Assembly (NCBI GenBank): GCA_019694975.1
Contig: JAIBAY010000005.1
Location: 1 to 64,000 of the forward strand
Source: Chitinophagales bacterium
GTDB lineage: Bacteria; Bacteroidota; Bacteroidia; Chitinophagales; UBA10324
Direction: 5' to 3'
Length of the DNA: 64,000 bases
Shown: positions 43,271 through 53,048 of the stretch, in pieces
Position numbering within the stretch: the first letter of the stretch is position 1
Layout of the letters: every line of letters begins with the position of its first letter
Position numbers and translations under genes: made by a program
Notes under the pieces: generated by a model
Database searches by the model: none
What the model saw: the letters and a program-made list of their open reading frames with translations, nothing else
Told to the model about the DNA's origin: nothing

Positions 43271-43350
43271 GATTATTTCGTCCGTTAACCGACTACATAA
43301 AAAAATGCTATAGCGGCTGTTAAAAGCCGGCATCAGCTAAACAGACGAAA

Positions 43351-43707
43351 TCAAATACGGAAAGACCGGGTAAGAAGAAGCAGGTCAACAGATACAGAGG
43401 GAGGCCCATGATTCAGTGGGACAAAATTGGCAGCAGTTGATAAAAGCTGCGAATCATACAACGGTGTGAGCATAGCCACGATTCCATCAGATGCCGGTTT
43501 CACGGTGAACTGGGAAGGCACGGAAAGAAAATCAGCACTAATCTTCAACAACTTTGAATTCTTCTCACAACAATCACGATCTCCCGGTTTACAACAGGAT
43601 TTGCCGGCAGGCATCGCCATCTTACAACGGTAGGAACTTGCAATCACTCCTATTGTTGAAAAGAGGAAGACAAAAAGAATGAATATGGAAATGGCTTTCT
43701 TTAACAT
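43351..43707 (-). CDS. HYC_CC_PP-like small Cys-rich protein
   Basis: The protein is 118 aa. An N-terminal hydrophobic signal/anchor (~5-25) is followed by SYRCKMAMPAGKSCCKPGDRDCC, giving a Cys, a CC pair and a second CC pair with Met residues nearby (a typical copper-type set). The C-terminus reads NHGPPSVSVDLLLLTRSFRI with a PP motif. This matches the Bacteroidota HYC_CC_PP family by pattern. Its role is unproven but the gene usually sits beside TonB receptor and HMA genes, as here. A -7 box TAATTTTG at 43718-43725 is 10 nt upstream. Confidence 0.8.
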   Translation of the reverse strand: MLKKAISIFILFVFLFSTIGVIASSYRCKMAMPAGKSCCKPGDRDCCEKNSKLLKISADFLSVPSQFTVKPASDGIVAMLTPLYDSQLLSTAANFVPLNHGPPSVSVDLLLLTRSFRI

Positions 43708-43717
43708 GTCGGATGTT

Positions 43718-43725
43718 CAAAATTA
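43718..43725 (-). promoter_or_regulatory. -7 box of the second copper-type operon
   Basis: TAATTTTG on the minus strand, overlapping the pgi stop codon and 10 nt before the ATG at 43707. It would allow expression independent of pgi. Confidence 0.5.
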
Positions 43726-45381
43726 CAATATTTCCCCTTTTCGCATTTCTTTAAAAAAATTTATTAAACCATTGGTAGATGAATCATGCGATACCACCAG
43801 ATCTCCATGGCTTAATTCCGGTAAAATTTTTCCTGCAAGCTGCTTGCCTAACTCAACTCCCCATTGATCAAAACTGTAAATATTCCAAATAACACCCTGT
43901 ACGAAAATTTTATGTTCATAAAAAGCAATGAGTTTCCCGAGCGTAAACGGGTTTATTTTTTTTACCAGGAATGAATTGGTCGGCCTGTTTCCTTCAAATA
44001 CTTTGAATGGCAAAAGCAAATTCCGCTGCAACGGATCCGTCGATGATAACTCATCAGCTGCTTCGGATTCGGATTTTCCATTCATAAGTGCTTCTGTTTG
44101 CGCAAAGTAATTCGACAGTAATTTGAGATGATGGTCACCAATCGGGTGATGGCTTATGGCAGGGGCAATAAAATCGCAGGGAATCAAAAGCGTACCCTGA
44201 TGAATCAGCTGATAAAATGCGTGCTGGCCATTGGTACCCGGTTCGCCCCAGATAACCGGTCCTGTTTGATAGGCAACGCGATTTCCGTTTCTGTCAACGC
44301 ATTTGCCATTGCTTTCCATATTGCCTTGCTGGAAATAAGCGGCAAAACGATGCATATACTGATCATAAGGCAATATGGCTTCACTTTGGGCACCATAAAA
44401 ATTGACATACCATATACCAATCAATGCCATGAGTACAGGAATATTCCGGTCATGTTCTGCGTGCCTGAAGTGCTCGTCAGCACTGTATGCTCCACGCAGC
44501 AGTTGTTCAAAGTTTTCATAGCCGACAGTCAGAGCGATCGATAAACCAATAGCACTCCATAAGCTATATCGTCCTCCTACCCAATCCCAGAATTCAAACA
44601 TATTTTCCGGTGCAATGCCAAAATTGACAACTTCCTTAAGGTTGGTGGAAAGCGCGGCGAAATGTAATGCCACATGTGCCTCATCTTTTGCATGCTGAAG
44701 AAACCAATCTCTTGCCGTATGGGCATTTGTCATAGTCTCCTGTGTCGTAAATGTTTTGGAGGCAACCAGGAATAACGTTTCATCAGGTATAATCTTCTTC
44801 AGTGTTTCGGCTATATGCGAAGCATCAATGTTCGAAACAAAGAAAGAATCGATTCCTTCCAGCTTGTAGTAACGCAGGGCTTCCGTTACCATGACAGGCC
44901 CAAGGTCGCTTCCGCCAATGCCAATGTTTACTATATAACGGATTCTTTTACCGGTATACCCTTTCCATTCACCGCTGTGTATCCGTTTACAGAAAAATTC
45001 CATTCGTTGCAGGACACGTTTCACCGAAGGCATTACATCAATACCACCGGAGTTAACAGGATTCCCCGCAAAATTCCGTAATGCAGTATGCAACACTGAA
45101 CGTTTTTCCGTTGCATTGATCATTTCACCACCGAACATGGCTGATATAGCTTCTCGCAAATGACATTCTTCAGCGAGTTGCAGAAGCAGCCTGCGCGTCT
45201 CTTCGGTTACGTGATTCTTAGAATAGTCAAACAAAATATCATCGAGCCTGATTGAAAATTTTGAAAACCTATCCGCATCATCAATAAATAAAGATTTCAG
45301 ATGTCGGCTCTTCATTTCGGAATAATGGCCTTCCAACGCCTTCCAGGCTTGCGTTTTAGCAGGATTTATTTTGGGAAACAT
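43723..45381 (-). CDS. pgi: Glucose-6-phosphate isomerase
   Basis: This enzyme interconverts glucose-6-phosphate and fructose-6-phosphate. The 552-aa length is normal for the long form. Family blocks are present: [46 protein letters not shown], and the catalytic QGNMESNGK and [18 protein letters not shown] segments, with the C-terminal [15 protein letters not shown] -7 box TACTTTTG at 45399-45406 lies upstream. Divergent from the putative glycosidase gene. Confidence 0.97.
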   Translation of the reverse strand: MFPKINPAKTQAWKALEGHYSEMKSRHLKSLFIDDADRFSKFSIRLDDILFDYSKNHVTEETRRLLLQLAEECHLREAISAMFGGEMINATEKRSVLHTALRNFAGNPVNSGGIDVMPSVKRVLQRMEFFCKRIHSGEWKGYTGKRIRYIVNIGIGGSDLGPVMVTEALRYYKLEGIDSFFVSNIDASHIAETLKKIIPDETLFLVASKTFTTQETMTNAHTARDWFLQHAKDEAHVALHFAALSTNLKEVVNFGIAPENMFEFWDWVGGRYSLWSAIGLSIALTVGYENFEQLLRGAYSADEHFRHAEHDRNIPVLMALIGIWYVNFYGAQSEAILPYDQYMHRFAAYFQQGNMESNGKCVDRNGNRVAYQTGPVIWGEPGTNGQHAFYQLIHQGTLLIPCDFIAPAISHHPIGDHHLKLLSNYFAQTEALMNGKSESEAADELSSTDPLQRNLLLPFKVFEGNRPTNSFLVKKINPFTLGKLIAFYEHKIFVQGVIWNIYSFDQWGVELGKQLAGKILPELSHGDLVVSHDSSTNGLINFFKEMRKGEIL

Positions 45382-45398
45382 CAGTCAGATTTAATTTT

Positions 45399-45406
45399 CA
45401 AAAGTA
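45399..45406 (-). promoter_or_regulatory. pgi -7 box
   Basis: TACTTTTG on the minus strand, 17 nt before the ATG at 45381. No -33 TTTG was seen at standard spacing. Confidence 0.5.
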
Positions 45407-45563
45407 AATATTGTCTTTGATTTTGAACCACACTCCCGGTTACATCAGACTCGCCTGTGCCACCTTACACCAATTACCTTACTGCATAGCGGATTGTATC
45501 AGACGTAATTCCGCGTATCTCGCCACCGATGAATATGTAACTTTATGCCAGAACATTTGATGT

Positions 45564-47003
45564 ATGAAAATCATCTCTCTTATTACCATTCTTCTGATAT
45601 TCTTTTCGGCTTCCTGTACAGGCACCTGCAATAAGCCTGGCATGAAGCATCAATGGATTACGAAAGCACCTGCTTCATTAGATGACCTGATCATTTTGGA
45701 TTCAAAGAAAGAATTGAACCGGCGGATATGGACTTTCTCAACCTCCGATATTTTTTTTCGCAAAGGCCTTACAGCCTTCGATGTAACCAGTGAGGAATAT
45801 GTGCAGGCAGTCCGGAACCTGCATCCGTATGCCGTGGCATTTCCGGAAGGGAAAACCAGCGACTGGGCGCGCCAGGTAATTGGCGATACAATTATTTTTG
45901 GTGGAAAAGGAAATGGTTATAATATTCCCTCCTGGGTTCCAACAGACATCCTGCAAGGTATGAGTTCGCATAAGTTTTACCTGAACGGACAGTCATATGA
46001 TTTCTTCAATGCTTATGTGGAGATGATTAATGCCATTCCAGCGCATGGCTATATCCTTGGGAATATTATGACAGGCAGTTGTGCTGAAGTTATCTGGATG
46101 ATCAGCCGTGCACATCCTGAGTTTGTTCAGTTGGGGCTTGAACAGATGCGGGCTGAGGCGTATTCTGAATACTGGAAAAAAGATCCATCGAAATACAAAG
46201 AGAAAATTAACCGTTGGGCTGACTCCATAAAGGCTGTATATCCGCAAGTAAAAGTTATTGCAGATGTACCGCCTTCTCATTCGAATCTCTCATCTGATAT
46301 GCAATGGATACATGAACTGCAGTCAGGCCTGAAAGCCGATGGTGTACGCGACTACTGGCACCTTCACTGGATGAGCAAGGGACAGTTTACCGGCGATATG
46401 CGGAATGATTTGGACGTCATGGATGAAATTTTCACGACCACCATTCCATCCCTGATTGAAAAGAATAAAAAAAATTTCCCCGGGAAGGAACTGATAGTTG
46501 ATCAATGGAGTGTTTCACTTACGGGCGATGGAGGCAGAAATCCATACAAACGAACATTTTTTGGCACAAGCTATATACCGAGGATGGTAAATTTCATGGT
46601 TGAATACAACAGGGACCATAACAACACAATTGCCTCAGCGAAATATGAGAACCTGAAACAATTGATTGGCAACAAAGGAATCAGCAGCATGGAGTATGAG
46701 GCTGTAAGGATCGTGTCGCAACTATTTACAGAACAGGCGACGGTTCTTACCATTAAGAATCAACCTTCCGGAATTCAGATAACAGGTGTTAAAGCCAATG
46801 GCCGGTATAAGTTGATTATACTTAACAACTCAGCGCATCCGTTGTCACTTCCCGGTCATATCAGTTGTGACCAAAAAGCGCTACAAATAAAAGTGATCGA
46901 TGCAATAAGCAGCCCCGGGCCTACCGCTACAAGCTGGGAACACTATTCTTCAGCATCGGAAATCAAGCCGTATTCCATAATCTTTGCAGAACTAGCGGAA
47001 TGA
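45564..47003 (+). CDS. Putative secreted TIM-barrel glycosidase-like lipoprotein
   Basis: The protein is 479 aa, a lipoprotein (SASC, C18). I do not recognise a named family. The order of elements resembles a clan-A glycosidase: PYAVAFPEGKTSDW, HGYILGNIMTGSCAE near the usual acid/base end, DGVRDYWHLHWMSKGQ, then ELIVDQWSVSLTGDG as a candidate late strand. A C-terminal beta-sandwich of ~90 residues (GIQITGVKANGRYKLIILNN) is the kind found in GH39/GH51-like enzymes. Catalytic Glu residues cannot be fixed from sequence alone. It stands alone between two minus-strand genes. Confidence 0.6.
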   Translation: MKIISLITILLIFFSASCTGTCNKPGMKHQWITKAPASLDDLIILDSKKELNRRIWTFSTSDIFFRKGLTAFDVTSEEYVQAVRNLHPYAVAFPEGKTSDWARQVIGDTIIFGGKGNGYNIPSWVPTDILQGMSSHKFYLNGQSYDFFNAYVEMINAIPAHGYILGNIMTGSCAEVIWMISRAHPEFVQLGLEQMRAEAYSEYWKKDPSKYKEKINRWADSIKAVYPQVKVIADVPPSHSNLSSDMQWIHELQSGLKADGVRDYWHLHWMSKGQFTGDMRNDLDVMDEIFTTTIPSLIEKNKKNFPGKELIVDQWSVSLTGDGGRNPYKRTFFGTSYIPRMVNFMVEYNRDHNNTIASAKYENLKQLIGNKGISSMEYEAVRIVSQLFTEQATVLTIKNQPSGIQITGVKANGRYKLIILNNSAHPLSLPGHISCDQKALQIKVIDAISSPGPTATSWEHYSSASEIKPYSIIFAELAE

Positions 47004-47039
47004 AATGCATAGCAACACAATGGCCCTGCAACATGCCAA

Positions 47040-48917
47040 TCAGGCGATAACTTCAAACTGCAGTTCATTTAATCTCTTATACAATCCGCTTTCGACATTC
47101 ATCAGTGTTTCATGTGTTCCGGTTTCCGCCACCATGCCTTTATCTATTACCACAATTTTATCGGCATTTCTGATGGTGGAAAGCCTGTGTGCGATAACGA
47201 ACGATGTCCTGTTTCGCATCAGGTTGTCCAGTGCTTCCTGCACGAGCAATTCACTTTCGCTATCTAAAGAACTGGTTGCTTCATCCAAAATCAATATTGC
47301 AGGGTTTTTCAGAATGGCCCGGGCAATAGCAATACGCTGACGCTGACCGCCTGATAATTTAATGCCACGTTCTCCAACAATGGTATTGTACCCTTCGGGA
47401 AACCGGCGAATGAACTCATCAGCATTAGCCTTTTTGGAAGCTTCCATAATTTCATCGTCTGTAGCATCAAATTTTCCATAGGCAATATTTTCGCGGATAC
47501 TGCCGCCAAAAAGCATTACATCCTGCGGAACAAATGCCATCTGTTTTCTCAACTCGCTCAGCGGAAATGACTGCGCAGGCCTGCCGTCAAAAATAATCCT
47601 TCCTGTGTCGGGCTCATAAAAGCGCAACAGCAGAGATGCAATCGTACTCTTTCCGGCACCACTCGGGCCGACCAAAGCGATCTGCTCACCGGGATTAGCT
47701 ATCAGTGAAATATCTTTTAATACCATCACATCCTGGCGCGAAGGGTAACTGAAACCAACCTGATCAAAACGCACCTGCCCTTTGAGTTTATTCTGCGGAT
47801 CAGGCTGGGAATTGTCGAGATCAACGGCCTCTCCGTCAGCTCGCAGAATTTCACGCACACTTTGTGTTGCCCCTAAGGTTTTCTGCAGCTGGCTGAACAT
47901 ATCAGCAAATCCTGCAAAAGTGCCGCCCACAAAAACCGAGAAGATCACAAACATCGTGAGCAATCCAGTAGTCAGTTCACCGGTCTGAATCATGTTGGCG
48001 CCAACCCACATCACAAAAGCAATGGTGCCAAAAACGCTGAATATCATAAAAGAGATGAATGCTCCTTTGAACCTTGCATTGCGGATAGCCGTTTCGACCA
48101 CATAAAAAATACTTTTCGTATACCTGGAAATTTCAAAAAACTCACTTGTGAATGCTTTAACGATCGAGATTCCCTGGAATGTCTCCTGCACAATCGTTCC
48201 ACTCTCCGCCAACTGATCCTGTGCCCGCTTTGCCATTTTCCTAATTCGAATTCCAAAAACCACGGCCAATATTGCTATTACCGGAACAACGGCGAGCATC
48301 ACAAAAGCCAGTTTCGCACTGATCCAAAAGATAAATGCCAATCCGATTATAAGTGTGAAAATGCCGCGGAGAAACTCTGCCAGCGTAAAAGAGAGCGCAT
48401 CCTGGATTTGAGACAGGTCAGATGAAATCCTGCTGCTCAATTCTCCAACTCTTTTTTCCGTGAAAAATGTCATCGGCATGCTTAGCAATTTCTTATATAC
48501 ATCCCTTCGCATATCAGCCAGCGATTTTTCGCCTACTTCCGTCAGCAGATAAACCCTCATAAAAGAGAATAACATCTGAACTGTGAGCTGGGAAAAAATG
48601 AGCAGGATAATGGTGTTCAGGCTCAACGTAATATCTTTCAGACTGCTGCTGAAGTTGCCGCCTAAAATCTGACCGTTTGCCGGCAGCGTTTGTGAAACAC
48701 CAGGCGCAGCAGCATCAATCATTTTCCCAATCAGAAAAGGGAAGATGCTGGTGGAGAAAGCCGATAATGCTATGCATACCAATCCAAGAATAAATTTCCA
48801 ACGGTATGGTTTCAGGTATTTAAAGAGTAACAATGCTTCACGCAATGACTCCCTGTTAATTCTGGCCTTGGGAGTTGCTTCAGCAGATTTACCATTTGGT
48901 TTATTGGATTCAGCCAA
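47040..48917 (-). CDS. MsbA-type ABC exporter (fused permease and ATPase)
   Basis: The protein is 625 aa. Six membrane helices lie between ~38 and 345. The ATPase domain has Walker A GPSGAGKST, the Q-loop FVPQDVMLFGG, signature LSGGQRQRIAIARA, Walker B ILILDEATSSLD and the H-loop VIAHRLST. Half-transporters of this class dimerise and flip lipids, lipid A core or drugs; the substrate is not specified by the motifs. The only possible start near the N-terminus is TTG 48917: an upstream in-frame stop excludes anything earlier, and a nearby ATG (48927) is in another frame. Confidence 0.92.
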   Translation of the reverse strand: MAESNKPNGKSAEATPKARINRESLREALLLFKYLKPYRWKFILGLVCIALSAFSTSIFPFLIGKMIDAAAPGVSQTLPANGQILGGNFSSSLKDITLSLNTIILLIFSQLTVQMLFSFMRVYLLTEVGEKSLADMRRDVYKKLLSMPMTFFTEKRVGELSSRISSDLSQIQDALSFTLAEFLRGIFTLIIGLAFIFWISAKLAFVMLAVVPVIAILAVVFGIRIRKMAKRAQDQLAESGTIVQETFQGISIVKAFTSEFFEISRYTKSIFYVVETAIRNARFKGAFISFMIFSVFGTIAFVMWVGANMIQTGELTTGLLTMFVIFSVFVGGTFAGFADMFSQLQKTLGATQSVREILRADGEAVDLDNSQPDPQNKLKGQVRFDQVGFSYPSRQDVMVLKDISLIANPGEQIALVGPSGAGKSTIASLLLRFYEPDTGRIIFDGRPAQSFPLSELRKQMAFVPQDVMLFGGSIRENIAYGKFDATDDEIMEASKKANADEFIRRFPEGYNTIVGERGIKLSGGQRQRIAIARAILKNPAILILDEATSSLDSESELLVQEALDNLMRNRTSFVIAHRLSTIRNADKIVVIDKGMVAETGTHETLMNVESGLYKRLNELQFEVIA

Positions 48918-49103
48918 CGGATTTCATTTTACGATTGAAAAATACGAAGATAAACTGCCGGATTGCTGGCCAACTCAATAATGATGTAAAGATCTTTTGG
49001 GTGAAACCTTTGCGAATCCGAGCCATAGCCATCATGACGATTCAGTTGCCAATCAGATTGCAGCCAACATAAATAAATGACTGATCGCGGCATATTTTTT
49101 ACG

Positions 49104-49141
49104 ACAAAAAAATCCCTCTCCACAATTAAGGGAGAGGGATT
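49104..49141 (-). terminator. rpoD terminator
   Basis: AATCCCTCTCC (49111-49121) pairs perfectly with GGAGAGGGATT (49131-49141) around a 9-nt loop. On the minus strand it is followed by a run of T, 25 nt past the rpoD stop. Confidence 0.88.
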
Positions 49142-49165
49142 GCTGATTATAAGACTAAAATTAAT

Positions 49166-50029
49166 TTAACCGAGATACGTTCTCAGCGTACGCGCTGATT
49201 TAAGCTTGCGGAGCCTGCGGATTGCTTTTTCCTTAATCTGACGTACACGCTCTCGTGTAAGGCCAAACCGCTGTCCTATTTCATCGAGATTCATGGGCGC
49301 TTCACCGTTAACCCCAAAAAAACAACTTACTATGTCCGCATCTCTTTTATTCATCGTAGAAAGCACCCTCTTGATATCCTTTTTCAGCGATTCTTTGGCC
49401 AAATCTTCATCCACTGGTTTGGAATCCGAATCCTGGTAGAACTCAATCATAGTACCTTCTTCGTTTTCCTTTATAGGCGCATCCATTGAAAGATGCTTGC
49501 CCGCTCCCTTCATCATCTCCGTTATTTCCTTTGCAGTTACATTCATGATATCGGCCAGTTCATCATGACTGGGTTCTCTTTCATGTTGCTGTTCAAAGTG
49601 AATCATGATTTTATTCAGTTTACTCAGCGAGCCCACTTTATTCAAAGGCAACCTTACCATCCTCGACTGCTCAACCAGGGCTTGCAGTATAGACTGCCGG
49701 ATCCACCACACTGCATAGGAAATGAATTTAAATCCTTTTGATTCATCAAATCGTTGCGCCGCCTTTATAAGGCCGATATTTCCTTCATTTATAAGATCAC
49801 TGAGTGACAACCCCTGATGTTGATATTGTTTGGCTACAGATACAACAAAACGAAGATTCGCCTTGGTCATTTTCTCCAACGCTTCCTGATCCCCGGTCCT
49901 GATTTTGCGCGCAAGCAAAACCTCTTCTTCCGGTGTGATCAGACTCATCTTTCCGATTTCCTGAAGGTATTTCTCCAGCGAATCATTGTCTCGGGCCGTA
50001 ATCTGTTGGGTAATTTTTAACTGTCTCAT
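49166..50029 (-). CDS. rpoD: Primary RNA polymerase sigma factor
   Basis: At 287 aa this is the short primary sigma typical of Bacteroidota. Region 1.2 starts at DSLEKYLQEIGKM, region 2 includes LRFVVSVAKQYQHQGLSLSDLINEGN and the -10-recognising AVWWIRQSILQALVEQ, and region 4 ends with GLTRERVRQIKEKAIRRLRKL (helix-turn-helix). This sigma recognises the TTTG/TAnnTTTG promoters seen across the window. It lacks the long N-terminal region 1.1 of proteobacterial sigma-70. Its own promoter is not obvious. Confidence 0.96.
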   Translation of the reverse strand: MRQLKITQQITARDNDSLEKYLQEIGKMSLITPEEEVLLARKIRTGDQEALEKMTKANLRFVVSVAKQYQHQGLSLSDLINEGNIGLIKAAQRFDESKGFKFISYAVWWIRQSILQALVEQSRMVRLPLNKVGSLSKLNKIMIHFEQQHEREPSHDELADIMNVTAKEITEMMKGAGKHLSMDAPIKENEEGTMIEFYQDSDSKPVDEDLAKESLKKDIKRVLSTMNKRDADIVSCFFGVNGEAPMNLDEIGQRFGLTRERVRQIKEKAIRRLRKLKSARTLRTYLG

Positions 50030-50330
50030 GGACTATCTGATTTTCAACATTAAGAAATACGCCAAAAAATGCCTTTTAGTTCTTTACAAGTGAATATTTA
50101 AGAAACAAAAAAAATTATTTAACAAAAATTCAGCCATAGTTAAGTTTGCCACGAAGCTTTACTTTCAAATGACAAATAATTTATCTGCTTTCCCAGCAGA
50201 TGACTGATACAGACAATAAGGACTTGGTTAATGTTGCAGCCAATACGATATGTGGACAAAAAAAAGAACCGGGGATTCCGGTTCTTTCCTAAACCATAAT
50301 AAAATAATTTTTGAAAGTGCTGAAAGTGAA
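50030..50330. other. Intergenic region with pnp terminator
   Basis: Upstream of rpoD and downstream of pnp. AAAGAACCGG (50263-50272) pairs with CCGGTTCTTT (50278-50287) around GGATT, with a T-run on the minus strand: a rho-independent terminator for pnp. No TAnnTTTG box was found upstream of rpoD, and no coding sequence is visible. Confidence 0.75.
50257..50287 (-). terminator. pnp terminator
   Basis: Perfect 10-bp stem with a 5-nt loop and a T-run on the minus strand, 44 nt after the pnp stop. Confidence 0.88.
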
Positions 50331-52460
50331 TTAGTTCTGAGCCTGCTTCTCCATTAATGCCTTGCTGGATAATTTAAATTTACCGGTCTTTTTATCAACA
50401 TCAAGCAATTTCACCTTAACAATATCACCTACATTCATGACACCTTCCATGGTTTCAAGCCTCTTATTTGAAACTTCTGAAATATGAAGTAGCCCTTCCT
50501 TACCGGGCAAGAATTCAACAAAAGCACCATAAGGCATTATGGATTTAACCTTAGCGTCATAAATTTCACCGGGTTGCGGTATAGCAATGATGCCCCTGAT
50601 TCGCGTAAGTGCTTTATCAATTGATTCTTTATTAGCAGAGGCAATCAATACTTCTCCTTCATCACCCACTTCAGAAATATTGATGGTAGTTCCCGTTTCC
50701 CTTTGCATTTCCTGAATAACCTTTCCGCCGGGCCCTATTACCGCGCCAATAAATTCTCTTGGTATCATTATTTTAATGATTCTCGGGGCATGCGGTTTAT
50801 AATCCGCCCTTGGCTGTGAAATGGTTTCGTTTAGAATATTCAGAATATGTAATCTTCCCTGCTTTGCCTGCTCTAATGCTTTATACATCGTATCAAAACT
50901 CAAACCCTGCACCTTGATATCCATTTGACAGCCACAAATACCTTTTGCAGTGCCAGTTACTTTAAAATCCATATCCCCCAAATGATCCTCATCACCAAGG
51001 ATGTCAGAAAGAATAGCCACTTTACCATCATCACGTGTGATTAAACCCATTGCAATACCGGAAACATGGCTTTTCATTTTCAGGCCAGCATCAAAAAGTG
51101 CCAAAGAACCTGCGCAAACGGTTGCCATTGATGATGAACCATTTGATTCCAGAATATCCGAAACCACCCTTATAGTATATGGATTGTCATCACCAGCCGG
51201 CAGTACATTTTTCAATGAGCGCATGGCGAGGTTTCCATGCCCAACTTCACGTCGGCCGGGGCCCCTGTTAGGTTTCACTTCACCTGTAGAGAAAGCGGGG
51301 AAGTTATAGTGCAATATGAACTTGGTATACACCAATTCCATCGCTTTATCTAACATCAATTCATCCAGCTTTGTACCTAAAGTTACTGTCGTTAATGATT
51401 GTGTTTCCCCGCGTGTGAATATAGCTGATCCGTGCGCTGAAGGCAGGTAGTCAATTTCAGTCCAGATTGGGCGCACTTCATCTGTTTTTCTTCCATCAAG
51501 GCGGATGCCTTCATCAAGAATCAGGTTTCTGATTACATCATACTCGAGCTCATTATAATACTTCTTCGCAAGGCTGATGTCTGTTTCATTTTCCCAATCA
51601 GCGACCATTGCTTTAAGCTCTTCCTTGATAGCGCTAAATGCAAGTTTCCTGTCAGTTTTGGAGGCACCTGATTTAGCCACCTGGTAAACCTTATCCTTAA
51701 ATGCAGAGTAGATCTTTTCTTTAATTTCATCGCTCTGGGCTGCTTTCACATAATCGCGAAACGGCTTTTTCCCGCCACACAATTCTGCCAGTTCTAGCTG
51801 AGCTTTACAATGTAACTTAATTGCCTCATGTCCAACCTTTATGGCTTCAAGCATGTCAGCCTCCGAAACCTCTTTTGCTTCGCCCTCCACCATGACAATA
51901 CTGGTTGCCGAACCGGCTACAATAATATCCAGTTCTGCCTTGTCAATATCCTGCTTAGCCGGGTTTACGACAAAAGCGCCATCAATTTTACATACACGAA
52001 CTTCTGAAATCGGGCCATTGAATGGGATATTTGAAACCGTTAGTGCAGATGATGCTGCCAGGGCTACCAATGAATCCGGCATAATGTTCTGATCAGCAGA
52101 AATCAACGTAATGATTACTTGAGTATCACACAGATAATCCTCTGGAAATAAAGGCCTTAATGCACGATCAACTAATCTGCTTATGAGGATTTCATAATCT
52201 GAAAGACGGGCTTCACGCCTGAAGAATCCACCGGGAATTCTGCCAGCAGAAGCAAATTTTTCCTGGTAATCTACTGAGAGCGGAAAAAAGTCCTGCCCTT
52301 CCTTAACTTCCTCTTTTGAAACAACCGTCGCCAAAATCATACAATTACCTTGTCGAACCAAAGCTGATCCATCGGCCTGCGTAGCTAATTTGCCTGTTTC
52401 AATGGTAATGGGTTTGGCATCTCCTGTATCAAATGTCTTACTGATTCCAATTTTGCTCAT
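50331..52460 (-). CDS. pnp: Polyribonucleotide nucleotidyltransferase
   Basis: PNPase is a phosphorolytic 3'-5' exoribonuclease and a degradosome component. The 709-aa protein shows two RNase PH domains (~1-145 and ~310-460, with [23 protein letters not shown] and [21 protein letters not shown]), the helical linker, a KH domain ([15 protein letters not shown]) and a C-terminal S1 domain ([20 protein letters not shown]). It lies 137 nt after rpsO, the conserved rpsO-pnp order. A hairpin lies in that gap and no -7 box is apparent before pnp, so read-through or processing from rpsO is likely. Confidence 0.97.
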   Translation of the reverse strand: MSKIGISKTFDTGDAKPITIETGKLATQADGSALVRQGNCMILATVVSKEEVKEGQDFFPLSVDYQEKFASAGRIPGGFFRREARLSDYEILISRLVDRALRPLFPEDYLCDTQVIITLISADQNIMPDSLVALAASSALTVSNIPFNGPISEVRVCKIDGAFVVNPAKQDIDKAELDIIVAGSATSIVMVEGEAKEVSEADMLEAIKVGHEAIKLHCKAQLELAELCGGKKPFRDYVKAAQSDEIKEKIYSAFKDKVYQVAKSGASKTDRKLAFSAIKEELKAMVADWENETDISLAKKYYNELEYDVIRNLILDEGIRLDGRKTDEVRPIWTEIDYLPSAHGSAIFTRGETQSLTTVTLGTKLDELMLDKAMELVYTKFILHYNFPAFSTGEVKPNRGPGRREVGHGNLAMRSLKNVLPAGDDNPYTIRVVSDILESNGSSSMATVCAGSLALFDAGLKMKSHVSGIAMGLITRDDGKVAILSDILGDEDHLGDMDFKVTGTAKGICGCQMDIKVQGLSFDTMYKALEQAKQGRLHILNILNETISQPRADYKPHAPRIIKIMIPREFIGAVIGPGGKVIQEMQRETGTTINISEVGDEGEVLIASANKESIDKALTRIRGIIAIPQPGEIYDAKVKSIMPYGAFVEFLPGKEGLLHISEVSNKRLETMEGVMNVGDIVKVKLLDVDKKTGKFKLSSKALMEKQAQN

Positions 52461-52563
52461 AATAATAAATTAGTGAATGTGGTGAGAAAGGCTGCTACTA
52501 ATAACAACAGTCGTTTGCGCCAAACAACCTGCGCGAATCTCAAAACCGGTTAGAAAATAATAA

Positions 52564-52584
52564 AGCCACCAGCATCCGGTGGCT
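52564..52584 (-). terminator. rpsO 3' hairpin (weak terminator)
   Basis: AGCCACC (52564-52570) pairs with GGTGGCT (52578-52584) around a 7-nt loop, 14 nt after the rpsO stop. On the minus strand the following stretch is T-rich but interrupted, so partial read-through into pnp is plausible. Confidence 0.6.
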
Positions 52585-52597
52585 CCTTGAAGTGATC

Positions 52598-52867
52598 TTA
52601 TTTGCGGAGATTAAGCTTTTCGATGAGTTTCCTGTAAGAGGTCAGGTTGGTCTCCTGCAAATATTTTAGAAGGCGTTTACGTTGACCCACTAATTTCAGC
52701 AGTGATCTGGAAGAATTGTAGTCTTTTTTCTGCCCATCAAGGTGACCGGAGATGTGATTGATACGTTCTGTCAGCATCGCTACCTGCGCTTCAGCCGAAC
52801 CGGTGTTTTTTTCTGATCCGCCGTAAGTCTTGATAATTTCTTTCTTTCTGTCTTTCGTTAATTCCAT
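52598..52867 (-). CDS. rpsO: 30S ribosomal protein S15
   Basis: The protein is 89 aa, the usual length. Conserved blocks include GSAEAQVAMLTERINHISGHL, with helical KKDYNSSRSLLKLVGQRKRLLKYL binding 16S rRNA helices 20-22. A -7 box TATATTTG lies at 52903-52910, 35 nt upstream. The adjacent pnp gene on the same strand is the classical neighbour. Confidence 0.97.
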   Translation of the reverse strand: MELTKDRKKEIIKTYGGSEKNTGSAEAQVAMLTERINHISGHLDGQKKDYNSSRSLLKLVGQRKRLLKYLQETNLTSYRKLIEKLNLRK

Positions 52868-52902
52868 TTGAATTAATGCTTTTTTTCTGATTTTTTAACG
52901 CG

Positions 52903-52910
52903 CAAATATA
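52903..52910 (-). promoter_or_regulatory. rpsO -7 box
   Basis: TATATTTG on the minus strand, fitting TAnnTTTG. A TTG lies 15 nt further upstream, slightly close for a -33 element. Confidence 0.55.
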
Positions 52911-53048
52911 CAGGTTTTTCTTTAGCAAGGTGCAGTTATTTTGCCATAACTCGTCCACTGATCTGGCGATCGCTAAAGCATCTGCATCACAGCAGGCAGC
53001 ATCAGCATGATCTGAAACTAATCGCTGACGCCAAATCCCGGCAAAACA

